A stretch of 8,745 nt of DNA from Flavisolibacter sp. GTDB taxonomy: Bacteria; Bacteroidota; Bacteroidia; Chitinophagales; Chitinophagaceae. Below, piece by piece: positions 1 to 7,249 of this stretch (position 1 is its first letter; the number at the start of each line of letters is the position of its first letter). The notes below the pieces were generated by a model. The model ran no database searches. It was given only the letters and a program-made list of their open reading frames with translations, and was not told the origin of the DNA. The stretch covers positions 1-8,745 of the forward strand of contig JACDAZ010000288.1 of NCBI GenBank assembly GCA_013695175.1, given 5' to 3'. Made by a program: the position numbers and the translations under genes.

Positions 1-918
1 GTACAAAGGCGTTTCCATATATGACAGGTCACCCAATACATAAACTTGGGGCCAATCCGGGATTCGGCTGTACCTGTCTACTTTTATCCTGTTGCCTTTG
101 ACTGTCAGTTCTTTAACTATACCATCCGGAACATTTCCTTTAATTCCGGCTGCCCATATTACCATTGATGATAAAATGGTTCTTCCATCTGCCAGCATCA
201 CATCCTGACCATTATATTCCTTTACAAAATTGTCTGTTAAGACTTTAACACCCAGCCTTTCCAGATATCTTAGTGAATCTTCTGATGATTTTTCACTCAT
301 GGCAGACAGTAGTTTCTCACCACCTTCCAATAAAAAAATATTCATTTTAGAAAAATCTAATTCCGGGTAATCTTTTGGCAATACAAACTTTTTTAATTCA
401 GCCAGTGCTCCTGCCAGCTCCACACCAGTTGGTCCGCCACCAACCACTACTACATTCATTAATCTCTGAATAGCTTCTTCATCTTCTGCTACCAGGGCAT
501 CTTCAAAATTCTGTATCAACCGGTGCCTAAGCTGTAAAGCTTCCACGGTTGATTTCATAGGAAATGAATTAGTTGCTATTTCCTGGTTACCAAAGAAGTT
601 GGTATCTGCTCCCATGGCCAAGACCAAAATATCATAAGGAATTTCCTCTTTATCAGTAATGATCTTACTCTCTGCCGGCAGTACCTGCTTTAGTTCTGCC
701 ATTCTTACCCTTACATTTTTACTGTTATGAAAAGCCTTTCGAAATGGAAAAGAAATATTACTTGCATCGAGTGCTGCAGTAGCTACCTGGTAAAAAAGGG
801 GTTGAAACTGGTGATAGTTGTATTTATCAATCAATAAAACTTCAAAACCTGCTTTATTATTGAGCAATCTTGCTAAACGCAAACCGGCAAAACCGCCACC
901 TACTATTACTACTTTCAT
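1..918 (-). CDS. ndh: Type II NADH dehydrogenase (NDH-2), 3' end cut by window edge
   Basis: Single-subunit FAD flavoprotein of the NDH-2 family, which passes electrons from NADH to quinone at the inner face of the cytoplasmic membrane without pumping protons. I translated 306 codons, all open, from the ATG at 916-918 to the window edge. Residues 3-14 form the first dinucleotide fold, with GGGFAG (7-12) binding FAD. The segment FQPLFYQVATAAL (38-50) is the family signature. A second fold, VVVVGGGPTGVELAG (156-170), binds NADH. WAAG lies at 255-258, and VLGD (294-297) is the second FAD contact. Relatives have roughly 420-450 residues, so about 110-140 C-terminal residues, including the membrane-binding helices, are missing. 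An AGGG lies 7-10 bases before the start. The gene follows serA by 43 bp on the same strand, so co-transcription is possible. A polysulfide:quinone-type oxidoreductase is less likely because of the NDH-2 signature. Confidence 0.93.
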   Translation of the reverse strand, partial: MKVVIVGGGFAGLRLARLLNNKAGFEVLLIDKYNYHQFQPLFYQVATAALDASNISFPFRKAFHNSKNVRVRMAELKQVLPAESKIITDKEEIPYDILVLAMGADTNFFGNQEIATNSFPMKSTVEALQLRHRLIQNFEDALVAEDEEAIQRLMNVVVVGGGPTGVELAGALAELKKFVLPKDYPELDFSKMNIFLLEGGEKLLSAMSEKSSEDSLRYLERLGVKVLTDNFVKEYNGQDVMLADGRTILSSMVIWAAGIKGNVPDGIVKELTVKGNRIKVDRYSRIPDWPQVYVLGDLSYMETPLY

Positions 919-961
919 ATGATCCCTATTATAACAATGATTCTGAACTGAAAGTTGTATA

Positions 962-2194
962 TCAGTACAATAATCGAACCTTTAGCGTATGATCTACCTG
1001 CTTTAGCAGTTGAACTGCTTTGTTAGACAATTGCTTGTCTACATCTACTACTACATAACCTATATCATCATTCGTTTTTAAATACTGTCCAACAATGTTG
1101 ATATTATGTTGTGATAATTGTCCATTGATTTGGGATAATACACCGGGTACATTTTCGTGTATATGTAAGATGCGATGCGCACCTTCCTGCGATGGTAATG
1201 ATAATGGCGGAACAGAATGTGAGCCTAAAGAAATTCCTTTCTCCAGGTATTGTAATAATTTTGAACTTACATCAAGTCCTATATTTTGTTGTGCTTCTTC
1301 AGTAGATCCACCTACATGTGGTGTAAGCAATACATTGGGCAATCTTTGTAATGGACTATTAAAAGGATCTCCATTTTTTTCAGGTTCTTCAGGGAAAACA
1401 TCAACGGCTGCTCCGGCAATATCACCATTTTCTATTGCTCTTGCCAGTGTATTAAGATCAATAACCTCTCCCCTTGCATAATTAATAACAATTGATCCTT
1501 TTTTACAATACCTGATGTTGTTTTTATTAATCAGGTTTTTTGTATCAGACGTTTCCGGAACATGAATGGTTATAATATCAGCATTAGATAAAAGATCTTT
1601 TAGTGTTCTTGCATCTGCTGCATTGCCAAGTGGCAGTTTTGTTTGTACGTCATAAAACAACACTTTCATTCCAAGAGCCTCAGCCAATACACTTACCTGC
1701 GAGCCAATATTCCCATAACCAATAATGCCAATAGTTTTTCCTCTCAATTCATAAGACCCGCTTGAATCTTTTTGCCAGAAACCATTATGTGCAGCTGCAT
1801 TTTTATCAGGTATTTTTCTGATCAACATTATAGAAGCGCCAATTACCAGTTCAGCTACGGAACGTGTATTGCTATAAGGAGCATTGAATACAGCCACTCC
1901 CCTTTGGGTAGCAGATTTTAAATTTACCTGGTTTACGCCAATGCAAAAACAACCAATAGCCTGCAATTTTTTTGCAGCATTCAACACATTTTCTGTGATT
2001 TGAGATTTAGACCTGATTCCCAAAATATGGCAATTCCTTACTGCATCTATCAATTCCTCTTCACATAATGCTTTTGCATGTCGTTCAATTTGGGAATAAC
2101 CTGCTTTTTTAAAATTTGCTACAGCCTGTGCACTAATATTCTCAAGTAGCAGTATGTTAATCTTTTCTTTCGGATAACTTGTTTTGGTATCCAT
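962..2194 (-). CDS. serA: D-3-phosphoglycerate dehydrogenase, first step of serine biosynthesis
   Basis: Oxidises 3-phosphoglycerate to 3-phosphohydroxypyruvate with NAD+, committing carbon to serine, glycine and one-carbon units in the cytosol. The protein can be followed from end to end along E. coli SerA as I remember it, including IGCFCIG near residue 80, FNAPYSNTRSVAELVIG (103-119) and the final LKVRLLY. The NAD-binding loop is GYGNIG (159-164). Catalytic residues are Arg241, Glu270 and His293. The C-terminal ACT domain (about 338-410) holds HIHEN (344-348), where His346 and Asn348 correspond to serine-contacting residues of the E. coli enzyme. End-product inhibition by serine is therefore likely. 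I prefer the ATG at 2192-2194, which gives 410 residues, the E. coli length. An in-frame GTG at 2209 would add only five residues. It is divergent from the serine hydrolase gene, and ndh follows downstream. Confidence 0.96.
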   Translation of the reverse strand: MDTKTSYPKEKINILLLENISAQAVANFKKAGYSQIERHAKALCEEELIDAVRNCHILGIRSKSQITENVLNAAKKLQAIGCFCIGVNQVNLKSATQRGVAVFNAPYSNTRSVAELVIGASIMLIRKIPDKNAAAHNGFWQKDSSGSYELRGKTIGIIGYGNIGSQVSVLAEALGMKVLFYDVQTKLPLGNAADARTLKDLLSNADIITIHVPETSDTKNLINKNNIRYCKKGSIVINYARGEVIDLNTLARAIENGDIAGAAVDVFPEEPEKNGDPFNSPLQRLPNVLLTPHVGGSTEEAQQNIGLDVSSKLLQYLEKGISLGSHSVPPLSLPSQEGAHRILHIHENVPGVLSQINGQLSQHNINIVGQYLKTNDDIGYVVVDVDKQLSNKAVQLLKQVDHTLKVRLLY

Positions 2195-2305
2195 GGTACA
2201 AATATGCACAATAATTATACGCTCTAAACAGTATTTAGTAATTTGGAGTTCTTTTTGCAGGAGGAATCCAATATTTTTTAACCTAAGAAGACAAATTTTA
2301 CTGTT
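2195..2305. promoter_or_regulatory. Divergent intergenic region between serA and the serine hydrolase gene
   Basis: This AT-rich gap separates two divergently transcribed genes, so it should carry promoters for both; that is inferred from layout alone. I looked for the Bacteroidota -7 element TAnnTTTG. On the plus strand I found only the near-match TAATTTG around 2240, one base short. No Shine-Dalgarno sequence stands out before the TTG start at 2306. No operator-like palindrome was noticed. Confidence 0.35.
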
Positions 2306-3454
2306 TTGAATAGAAGTTTATTATTCGGCTCACTTGTGTTTTTTCTTTGGAGCTGCCAATCCGGAAAAACTGAAAATGGAATAAAACCACCGCCGCCGGC
2401 ACCGGTTATTGTTTTATCTGATGAAGAAAAACAAAAGTACCATGACATTTCAGAAGGTTTTTTAGACTCCACTTTATTAAGAGGTAAATTCAACGGCAGC
2501 ATACTTATTGCCAAAAAAGGTGTACCTGTTTATGAACGTTATATTGGTGTACGTGATTTTAGAGAAAAAGATTCAATAACTGCATCCACAGCATTACAAA
2601 TAGCATCAACCAGTAAACCATTTACCGCAGCTGCCGTTTTAAAACTGGTAGAAGAAGGAAGACTGGAATTAAATTCTTTGGTTGCAGATATTTTTCCCGG
2701 ATTTCCATATCAGGAAGTAACAGTAAAAATGTTGCTCAATCATCGCAGTGGTTTGCCAAATTATTTACATTATATGGAGAATGGCGGTTGGGACAGAAAG
2801 AAATTAGCAACCAATATGGATGTTTTAACCACACTTATTGAATGGAAACCAAATAGAGCGTACAGACCAGATACAAAATTTAATTATTGCAATACCAATT
2901 ATGTTTTGCTGGCATTGGTAGTAGAGAAAGTAAGTGGCATGTCATTTCCGCAATACATGAAGCAAAACTTTTTTGAACCATTTGGTATGAATGACACCTA
3001 TGTGCATACCATAGAAGATTCTTCACGCATTGCTCCATCTTATGATGGCAGAAATAGTTTATGGGCACTTGATTTTAGCGATGGCCCTTATGGCGATAAA
3101 AATATTTACTCCACTCCCCGCGATCTTTTAAAGTGGGACCAGGCATGGTATAAAGGCCAGGTTCTTTCACAGGCACTTACCGATTCTACATTTACAGCTT
3201 ACAGCAATGAACGTCCTTCGCAACATAATTATGGTCTTGGCTGGCGATTGCTTATGCTGCCAAACAATAAAAAAGTTATTTATCATAATGGACGCTGGCA
3301 TGGATTCAATTCTTCATTTGCAAGGTTAACAGATGAACAGGTTACCATCATAATTCTTGGTAACAGATTCAATACATCTGTATATGCCATTGCACGTAAG
3401 TTCTATAATCGCTTTGGCCCTTACGATGGCAAGCCCGGAGAAAGTGAAGAATAG
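2306..3454 (+). CDS. Lipoprotein serine hydrolase, beta-lactamase/class C penicillin-binding fold
   Basis: Serine hydrolase of the Beta-lactamase (PF00144) superfamily, 382 residues. The N-terminus is a lipoprotein signal: a short hydrophobic helix ending in LWSC, with Cys17 the probable lipidated residue. A proline-rich linker (28-33) follows, so the enzyme is probably membrane-anchored outside the cytoplasm. The active-site motifs are complete: SxxK as Ser101-Thr-Ser-Lys104, YxN as Tyr194-Cys-Asn196, and the third motif HNG at His327-Gly329. The SGLPNY segment (148-153) is also typical. The substrate cannot be told from sequence; peptidoglycan peptides, D-amino-acid peptides or esters are all possible, and an antibiotic-resistance role should not be assumed. 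The start is TTG: no in-frame ATG or GTG precedes it, and only this start gives the full signal peptide. Nnr begins 12 bp after its stop, suggesting one transcript. Confidence 0.9.
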   Translation: MNRSLLFGSLVFFLWSCQSGKTENGIKPPPPAPVIVLSDEEKQKYHDISEGFLDSTLLRGKFNGSILIAKKGVPVYERYIGVRDFREKDSITASTALQIASTSKPFTAAAVLKLVEEGRLELNSLVADIFPGFPYQEVTVKMLLNHRSGLPNYLHYMENGGWDRKKLATNMDVLTTLIEWKPNRAYRPDTKFNYCNTNYVLLALVVEKVSGMSFPQYMKQNFFEPFGMNDTYVHTIEDSSRIAPSYDGRNSLWALDFSDGPYGDKNIYSTPRDLLKWDQAWYKGQVLSQALTDSTFTAYSNERPSQHNYGLGWRLLMLPNNKKVIYHNGRWHGFNSSFARLTDEQVTIIILGNRFNTSVYAIARKFYNRFGPYDGKPGESEE

Positions 3455-3466
3455 TACATTTGTTTT

Positions 3467-4978
3467 GTGGAATTATACAATGCTGCTCAAATTAAAAAAT
3501 GGGATGCTTTTACAATAGAAAATGAGCCTATTTCTTCTATTGATCTTATGGAACGTGCAGCCACCAAATGTGTTGAGTGGCTTTATTCTAATGGTTATAA
3601 AAAATCTTCTTTCAAAATTTTCTGCGGCAAAGGAAATAATGGTGGCGATGGATTAGCCATTGCAAGAATTTTGCATAACCTGGATGTAGCTGTAGAAGTT
3701 TTTATTTTAGAATTTGGAAAATTGGGTTCCCCAGATTTTCAACTGAATCTTCAGCGATTACATGAATTACCTGTTCCGATTCATTTCCTGCAATCTGCAG
3801 ATCAGTTTCCTTCTTTAAAAGATGAAGTTGCAATAGATGCATTATATGGTTCCGGATTGAATAAACCTTTAGATGGTTTGAATGCAGAACTTGTAAATTA
3901 TATAAATAGCAATGCTATTGAAATTGTATCCCTTGATATACCAAGTGGTATTTTTATGGATGCATCCTCAAAACAAAATATTGCTATCCGGGCAAAACAT
4001 ACCCTTACTTTCCAAACTTTTAAACTTGCTTTTTTAGTAGCAGAAAACAGTCCTTTCGTGGGACAGCTTCATATACTGAATATCGGTTTACACAATGATT
4101 ATATACTGCAAGAACCGGCATCAGCATATACATTAGATGAAAGCTTTATAAAAAGCATTTTTAAAAGCCGTAAACAAAACAAGTTTGCACATAAAGGAAC
4201 CTTTGGACATTCCCTGTTAATAAGCGGGAGCTATGGAAAAATGGGTGCAGCTATTTTAGCTGCAAAGGCATGTTTAAAAAGTGGGACCGGTTTGTTAACT
4301 TGTTTTATTCCGGCTTGTGGATATAACATTATGCAAACTGCTGTGCCGGAAGCGATGGTTATTACAGATGATCATGATAAATTTCTTTCCAATTTACCGG
4401 CACATATTGAAACATATTCTGCCATTGGAATTGGTCCCGGAATAGGTACAGCAGTTGAAACACAAAAACTATTTTCATTTTTAGTGAGAAGATCGGATAA
4501 ACCTGTTGTGATTGATGCAGATGGCTTAAATTGTCTTTCGTTAGACGTTTCACTACTTTCTCAATTACCACCTAATTCTATACTAACTCCTCATCCCAAA
4601 GAATTTGACAGGTTATTCGGGAAACATGATTCTGAATTTGATCGTATAAAAACAGCTGAATCAAAAACCAGAGAGCATCATATAATCATTCTATTAAAAG
4701 GACATCATACTTTAGTTGCTACCCCAGGGGGTGTCAGTTTTTTTAATACAACCGGAAATGCCGGCCTGGCAAAAGGAGGTAGTGGCGATGTACTGACAGG
4801 CATTATCACGGCATTCCTTGCCCAGGGATATGAACCGGCACTTGCTGCAGTTTTGGGAGTTTATATTCATGGTTTATCTGCTGATCTTGCCGCAAAACAT
4901 ATTGCCCTGGAATCCCTTATGCCATCTGATGTTATTGAACATCTTTCCCATGCTTTTAAAACCATAGAAGCTTATTAA
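3467..4978 (+). CDS. nnr: Bifunctional NAD(P)H-hydrate epimerase / ADP-dependent NAD(P)H-hydrate dehydratase
   Basis: Repairs NADHX and NADPHX, damaged hydrates of NAD(P)H. The N-terminal domain interconverts the R and S epimers, and the C-terminal domain dehydrates the S form using ADP. At 503 residues it matches the fused YjeF-type architecture. The epimerase domain (about 1-215) has GKGNNGGDG at 54-62 and LDIPSG at 156-161. The dehydratase domain (about 235-503), a ribokinase-like fold, has GTFGHSLLISGSYGKMGA from 244, GIGPGIG (321-327), VIDADGLN (348-355), TPHPKEF (374-380) and the catalytic GSGD (438-441, Asp441). The start is GTG, chosen because the first 30 residues (NAAQIKKWDAFTIENEPISS) match the family's N-terminus; the next ATG would remove it. 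It lies 12 bp after the serine hydrolase and is probably co-transcribed. No regulatory signal is evident. Confidence 0.95.
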   Translation: MELYNAAQIKKWDAFTIENEPISSIDLMERAATKCVEWLYSNGYKKSSFKIFCGKGNNGGDGLAIARILHNLDVAVEVFILEFGKLGSPDFQLNLQRLHELPVPIHFLQSADQFPSLKDEVAIDALYGSGLNKPLDGLNAELVNYINSNAIEIVSLDIPSGIFMDASSKQNIAIRAKHTLTFQTFKLAFLVAENSPFVGQLHILNIGLHNDYILQEPASAYTLDESFIKSIFKSRKQNKFAHKGTFGHSLLISGSYGKMGAAILAAKACLKSGTGLLTCFIPACGYNIMQTAVPEAMVITDDHDKFLSNLPAHIETYSAIGIGPGIGTAVETQKLFSFLVRRSDKPVVIDADGLNCLSLDVSLLSQLPPNSILTPHPKEFDRLFGKHDSEFDRIKTAESKTREHHIIILLKGHHTLVATPGGVSFFNTTGNAGLAKGGSGDVLTGIITAFLAQGYEPALAAVLGVYIHGLSADLAAKHIALESLMPSDVIEHLSHAFKTIEAY

Positions 4979-5081
4979 CATAGTTAAAATAATTTCAGAC
5001 AACCCACTTTCATTTCCTTTCGTCATTTTTCATGTAATACGATGTTATTTTATCAATAACTTTCACCTATATTTTTCCGAT

Positions 5082-5729
5082 ATGAATAAAATATTTTTTT
5101 TCTGTTTAATGATATTTTCAATCCATGTTCATGGGCAGCTGAAAGCTGATGATGTAAAAACCTTTACCCTTAAAAATGGAATGAAGTTCCTGGTTGTTGA
5201 AGACCATTCAATTCCAAATGCCAATATGTATCTTTTTTACAAAGTTGGTTCGCGAAATGAGCATCCCGGCATCACGGGTCTTTCCCATTTTTTTGAGCAT
5301 ATGATGTTTAATGGTGCAAAAAAATATGGTCCAAAACAATTTGACCAGGTGATGGAATACAATGGCGGTTCCAATAATGCTTATACTACTCCGGATGTAA
5401 CAGTGTATACCAATTGGTTTCCAACTTCAGCAACAGAAGTAATTTTTGACCTGGAAGCAGACAGGATATCCAGTCTTAGCATAGATTCCCTTATGGTTGA
5501 AAGCGAAAGAGGTGTTGTACTTTCTGAAAAAAGCACAGGATTAGAAAATTCTCCCTGGAGATTACTTGGTGAAAATTTGCAGGCTACTGCATTCCAGCAA
5601 GGGCCGTATCATTGGCCGGTTTTAGGTTATGATGAAGACATCAAAAACTGGAGCATACAGGATCTTGAATATTATTTCCGTACCTACTATGCGCCCAACA
5701 TCAAGTGGAGTAGACGAAAAGCCCCATAA
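5082..5729 (+). pseudogene. Secreted M16 zinc peptidase, truncated by a mobile element
   Basis: This is the first part of an M16 (pitrilysin/insulinase) metallopeptidase. Residues 1-19 look like a Sec signal peptide ending HVHG-Q, so the intact enzyme would be periplasmic or exported. The inverted zinc motif HFFEH is at 69-73, and Glu149 in ERGVVLSE (142-149) is the probable third zinc ligand. Conserved FNGAKKYGP (76-84) and GGSNNAYT (95-102) follow. The reading breaks off at YYAPNIK (202-208), just where relatives continue into a V(I)xGD strand. Residues 209-215 (WSRRKAP) and the stop are encoded by the mobile element. Single-unit M16 proteins have about 410-440 residues and longer ones have more, so half or more is lost. 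The product lacks the rest of the fold and is unlikely to be active. The missing part is not found right of the element. About 100 bp of AT-rich sequence precedes the ATG, with no clear promoter. Confidence 0.88.
5702..5705 (+). other. CAAG target tetranucleotide at the insertion point
   Basis: The M16 reading frame stays native up to this CAAG, and the element's inverted repeat begins two bases later. IS91-family elements are known to insert next to GAAC or CAAG, with the end downstream of the transposase touching it and without target duplication. The transposase here is on the minus strand, so this is the expected end. A four-base match alone would mean little, but it falls exactly at the break. 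Confidence 0.6.
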
Positions 5730-5775
5730 AAAGCCCCGATACTTTACGCTGTATCGGGGCTTTTTGTTCTACTCC
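5707..5775. repeat. Nested inverted repeat at the element's left end (possible oriIS structure)
   Basis: The outer arms GGAGTAGA (5707-5714) and TCTACTCC (5768-5775) are exact complements, 8 of 8. They enclose the 15-bp perfect hairpin at 5728-5765. An extra AAAAGCCCC at 5717-5725 can also pair with GGGGCTTTT (5756-5764), competing with the main stem. Terminal and subterminal hairpins with alternative pairings are typical of ends processed as single strands by HUH transposases. With CAAG directly outside and the transposase reading toward it, this is a good candidate for the replication origin end. That role is inferred from position and form. Confidence 0.6.
5728..5765. terminator. Strong stem-loop with T-tracts on both strands, bidirectional terminator-like
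   Basis: A 15-bp perfect stem (5728-5742 with 5751-5765) surrounds the 8-base loop TTTACGCT. The GC-rich core GCCCCGATAC is followed by TTTTT on the plus strand, and the mirrored A5 gives TTTTT on the minus strand. It can therefore act as an intrinsic terminator in either direction: for reading from the broken M16 gene, and for the transposase transcript that ends about 300 bp away. It may equally be the folded element end, and the two roles do not exclude each other. Confidence 0.7.
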
Positions 5776-6064
5776 CTGTTGACCGAAGCCGGTACAACTG
5801 TAGGGTGCAAAGTAGCACACGGAATTGAAGCTGCTCAGTGTACGATTAGTACCCTTGAGTGTACGATTAGTACCCTTGCACTATTACTATGTAACTTTTA
5901 GCTGTGTTATCTTTCATTGATACCGTTTTGTAATCTCAATGTACCTGCGGTTTTTTATTTTGTCAGTCTTCTGTCTCACTTTTCTTTATTCATAGGCATA
6001 CCGCTGCTATTACGTCCGTCAACGTTAGAAAAAAAGACTGCGTTTTTATTTACCCAACAGCTTG
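5776..6064. other. Noncoding subterminal region of the element
   Basis: This stretch lies between the terminal stem-loop and the transposase stop. It holds the 2 x 21-bp tandem repeat at 5837-5878. The rest is T-rich on the plus strand with no convincing gene: the plus-strand frames crossing it have no recognisable domains or good starts. IS91-type elements commonly have such noncoding subterminal DNA. Confidence 0.6.
5837..5878. repeat. Exact tandem duplication, 2 x 21 bp
   Basis: Units 5837-5857 and 5858-5878 are identical over all 21 bases (beginning AGTGTACGATTAG and ending TACCCTTG). Each unit contains two GTAC sites nine bases apart at their starts (GTACGATTAGTAC). The spacing of two helical turns and the place, about 130-170 bp inside the element end, resemble iteron-like protein binding sites. 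Binding by the transposase or recombinase is conjecture. Confidence 0.85.
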
Positions 6065-7249
6065 CTATTCCCGCTGCACTTCTTTTTTACCACCTATGGC
6101 AACCACATACATCAGTTCAAGCTTTGCCTTTTTGCAACTGCTGCACAGCATTGCATCCGTGCCAAACTTTTCTATTATTCTTATAGCTGTGCTTACCTGT
6201 AGTTGCGCTGCATGTTGTGGCAAGTCCATCTGTGCTAATATCTCATTCACCCGTTGCTTTCGTTTGTAATTGCCGAGGTAACCATAGTGCCGGATCTTGC
6301 AAAAACGTGGGGGCAACAAATGCTGTTCATACCTTCTTAAAAATTCTTCTCCCGTTATAGTCATTGGCTTTTTCTTTCCATCATCCGTGTAATCTTTGTA
6401 TTCAAAGGTTACATTGTTGTCCTTATCAATACGCTTTATACGGTGGTTGCTGATGGCTACTTTGTGCGTATAGCGGCCAAGGTATTCGAGCACTTGTGCA
6501 GGGCCTCCCATTGGCTCTTTGAAGTCAACTATCCAGTCCATCGCATACAAGGCTGTGCGCAACGTAAGCCAGTCTGCATGCTGATCTTCTGTCATGGTGA
6601 TAATGCCTTTGTCTATCTGTTGTTGTAACTGCTTTAGAAAATATGCACGATACACCGGTCGCACTGCTTTTGTTGGAAACAAAAACTTGTGCTTTACTTT
6701 CACTGCTTCTTTCCACCGTTTGTTTTTATCGTTACCACCGCCGCTTACAATACAATGAATATGCGGATGGAAGCTTAACTGTTGACCCCAGGTATGTAAT
6801 ACTGCAATAATACCCGGCTGTGCGCCCAGGTAGTTTTCATCATTTGCAAACTTCAACAGTGCATAGGAAGCAGCATCAAACAGCAGCGTGAACATTGCTT
6901 TGCGATTGCCCATTACCAAACTGTTTAACTGATGTGGCAGCGTAAAAACTGCATGGTAATATTTTACGGGTAACAGCTCTTTCATACGTGCTTCTATCCA
7001 CTCTTCTTTTTTGCTGTTACCGCAGCCGGGACAGTGACGGTTACGACAGCTATGGTAAACGTACTGCATGGCACCGCAATTACTATCAGTACAACGATAA
7101 GCATGATAACCAAGATGAGCCGTGCGGCATCGTTGTATGCGACTTAATACTGCATGACTGCCTGGTGAAGTCGTCTCTTTCCATTGCGGCATTTGTTGTA
7201 GCAGGTGTTGCACGGTGGCCTGGCAACCCGTGGCGTTACTTGCTACCAT
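6065..7249 (-). CDS. tnpA: IS91-family HUH (Y2) rolling-circle transposase
   Basis: Nicks and rejoins single-stranded DNA during rolling-circle-like transposition. From the ATG at 7247-7249 it has 394 residues. An N-terminal zinc-binding region holds Cys53, Cys58, Cys68, His72, Cys73 and Cys76 (YRCTDSNCGA, then SCRNRHCPGCG). The metal-binding HUH motif is His163-Ile-His165 in FHPHIHCIVSGGG. The paired catalytic tyrosines are Tyr256 and Tyr260 in YLGRY, with the four-residue spacing known for IS91. A C-terminal CSSC (369-372) may bind another zinc. The domains correspond to Transposase_zn_bind followed by Y2_Tnp, and all key residues are present, so the protein looks functional. An in-frame TTG at 7276 would add nine residues; I prefer the ATG because AGG lies about eight bases upstream. 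This start overlaps the recombinase stop by 14 bp, which suggests translational coupling. Confidence 0.93.
   Translation of the reverse strand: MVASNATGCQATVQHLLQQMPQWKETTSPGSHAVLSRIQRCRTAHLGYHAYRCTDSNCGAMQYVYHSCRNRHCPGCGNSKKEEWIEARMKELLPVKYYHAVFTLPHQLNSLVMGNRKAMFTLLFDAASYALLKFANDENYLGAQPGIIAVLHTWGQQLSFHPHIHCIVSGGGNDKNKRWKEAVKVKHKFLFPTKAVRPVYRAYFLKQLQQQIDKGIITMTEDQHADWLTLRTALYAMDWIVDFKEPMGGPAQVLEYLGRYTHKVAISNHRIKRIDKDNNVTFEYKDYTDDGKKKPMTITGEEFLRRYEQHLLPPRFCKIRHYGYLGNYKRKQRVNEILAQMDLPQHAAQLQVSTAIRIIEKFGTDAMLCSSCKKAKLELMYVVAIGGKKEVQRE

Noticed and set aside
1095..1481. Plus-strand ORF of 128 codons
   Set aside because: It is antisense to the well-supported serA and has no recognisable domain.
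3455..3462. TACATTTG, an exact match to the Bacteroidota -7 promoter element TAnnTTTG, just before the nnr start
   Set aside because: No TTG/TTTG element lies at the required distance upstream, and the transcript would begin almost at the start codon; such octamers are frequent in AT-rich DNA.
6021..6028. AACGTTAG, also present at 8329-8336 by the attC-like R' box, as a second cassette site
   Set aside because: No complementary partner arm is visible around 5900-6020, and an 8-base match alone is weak.
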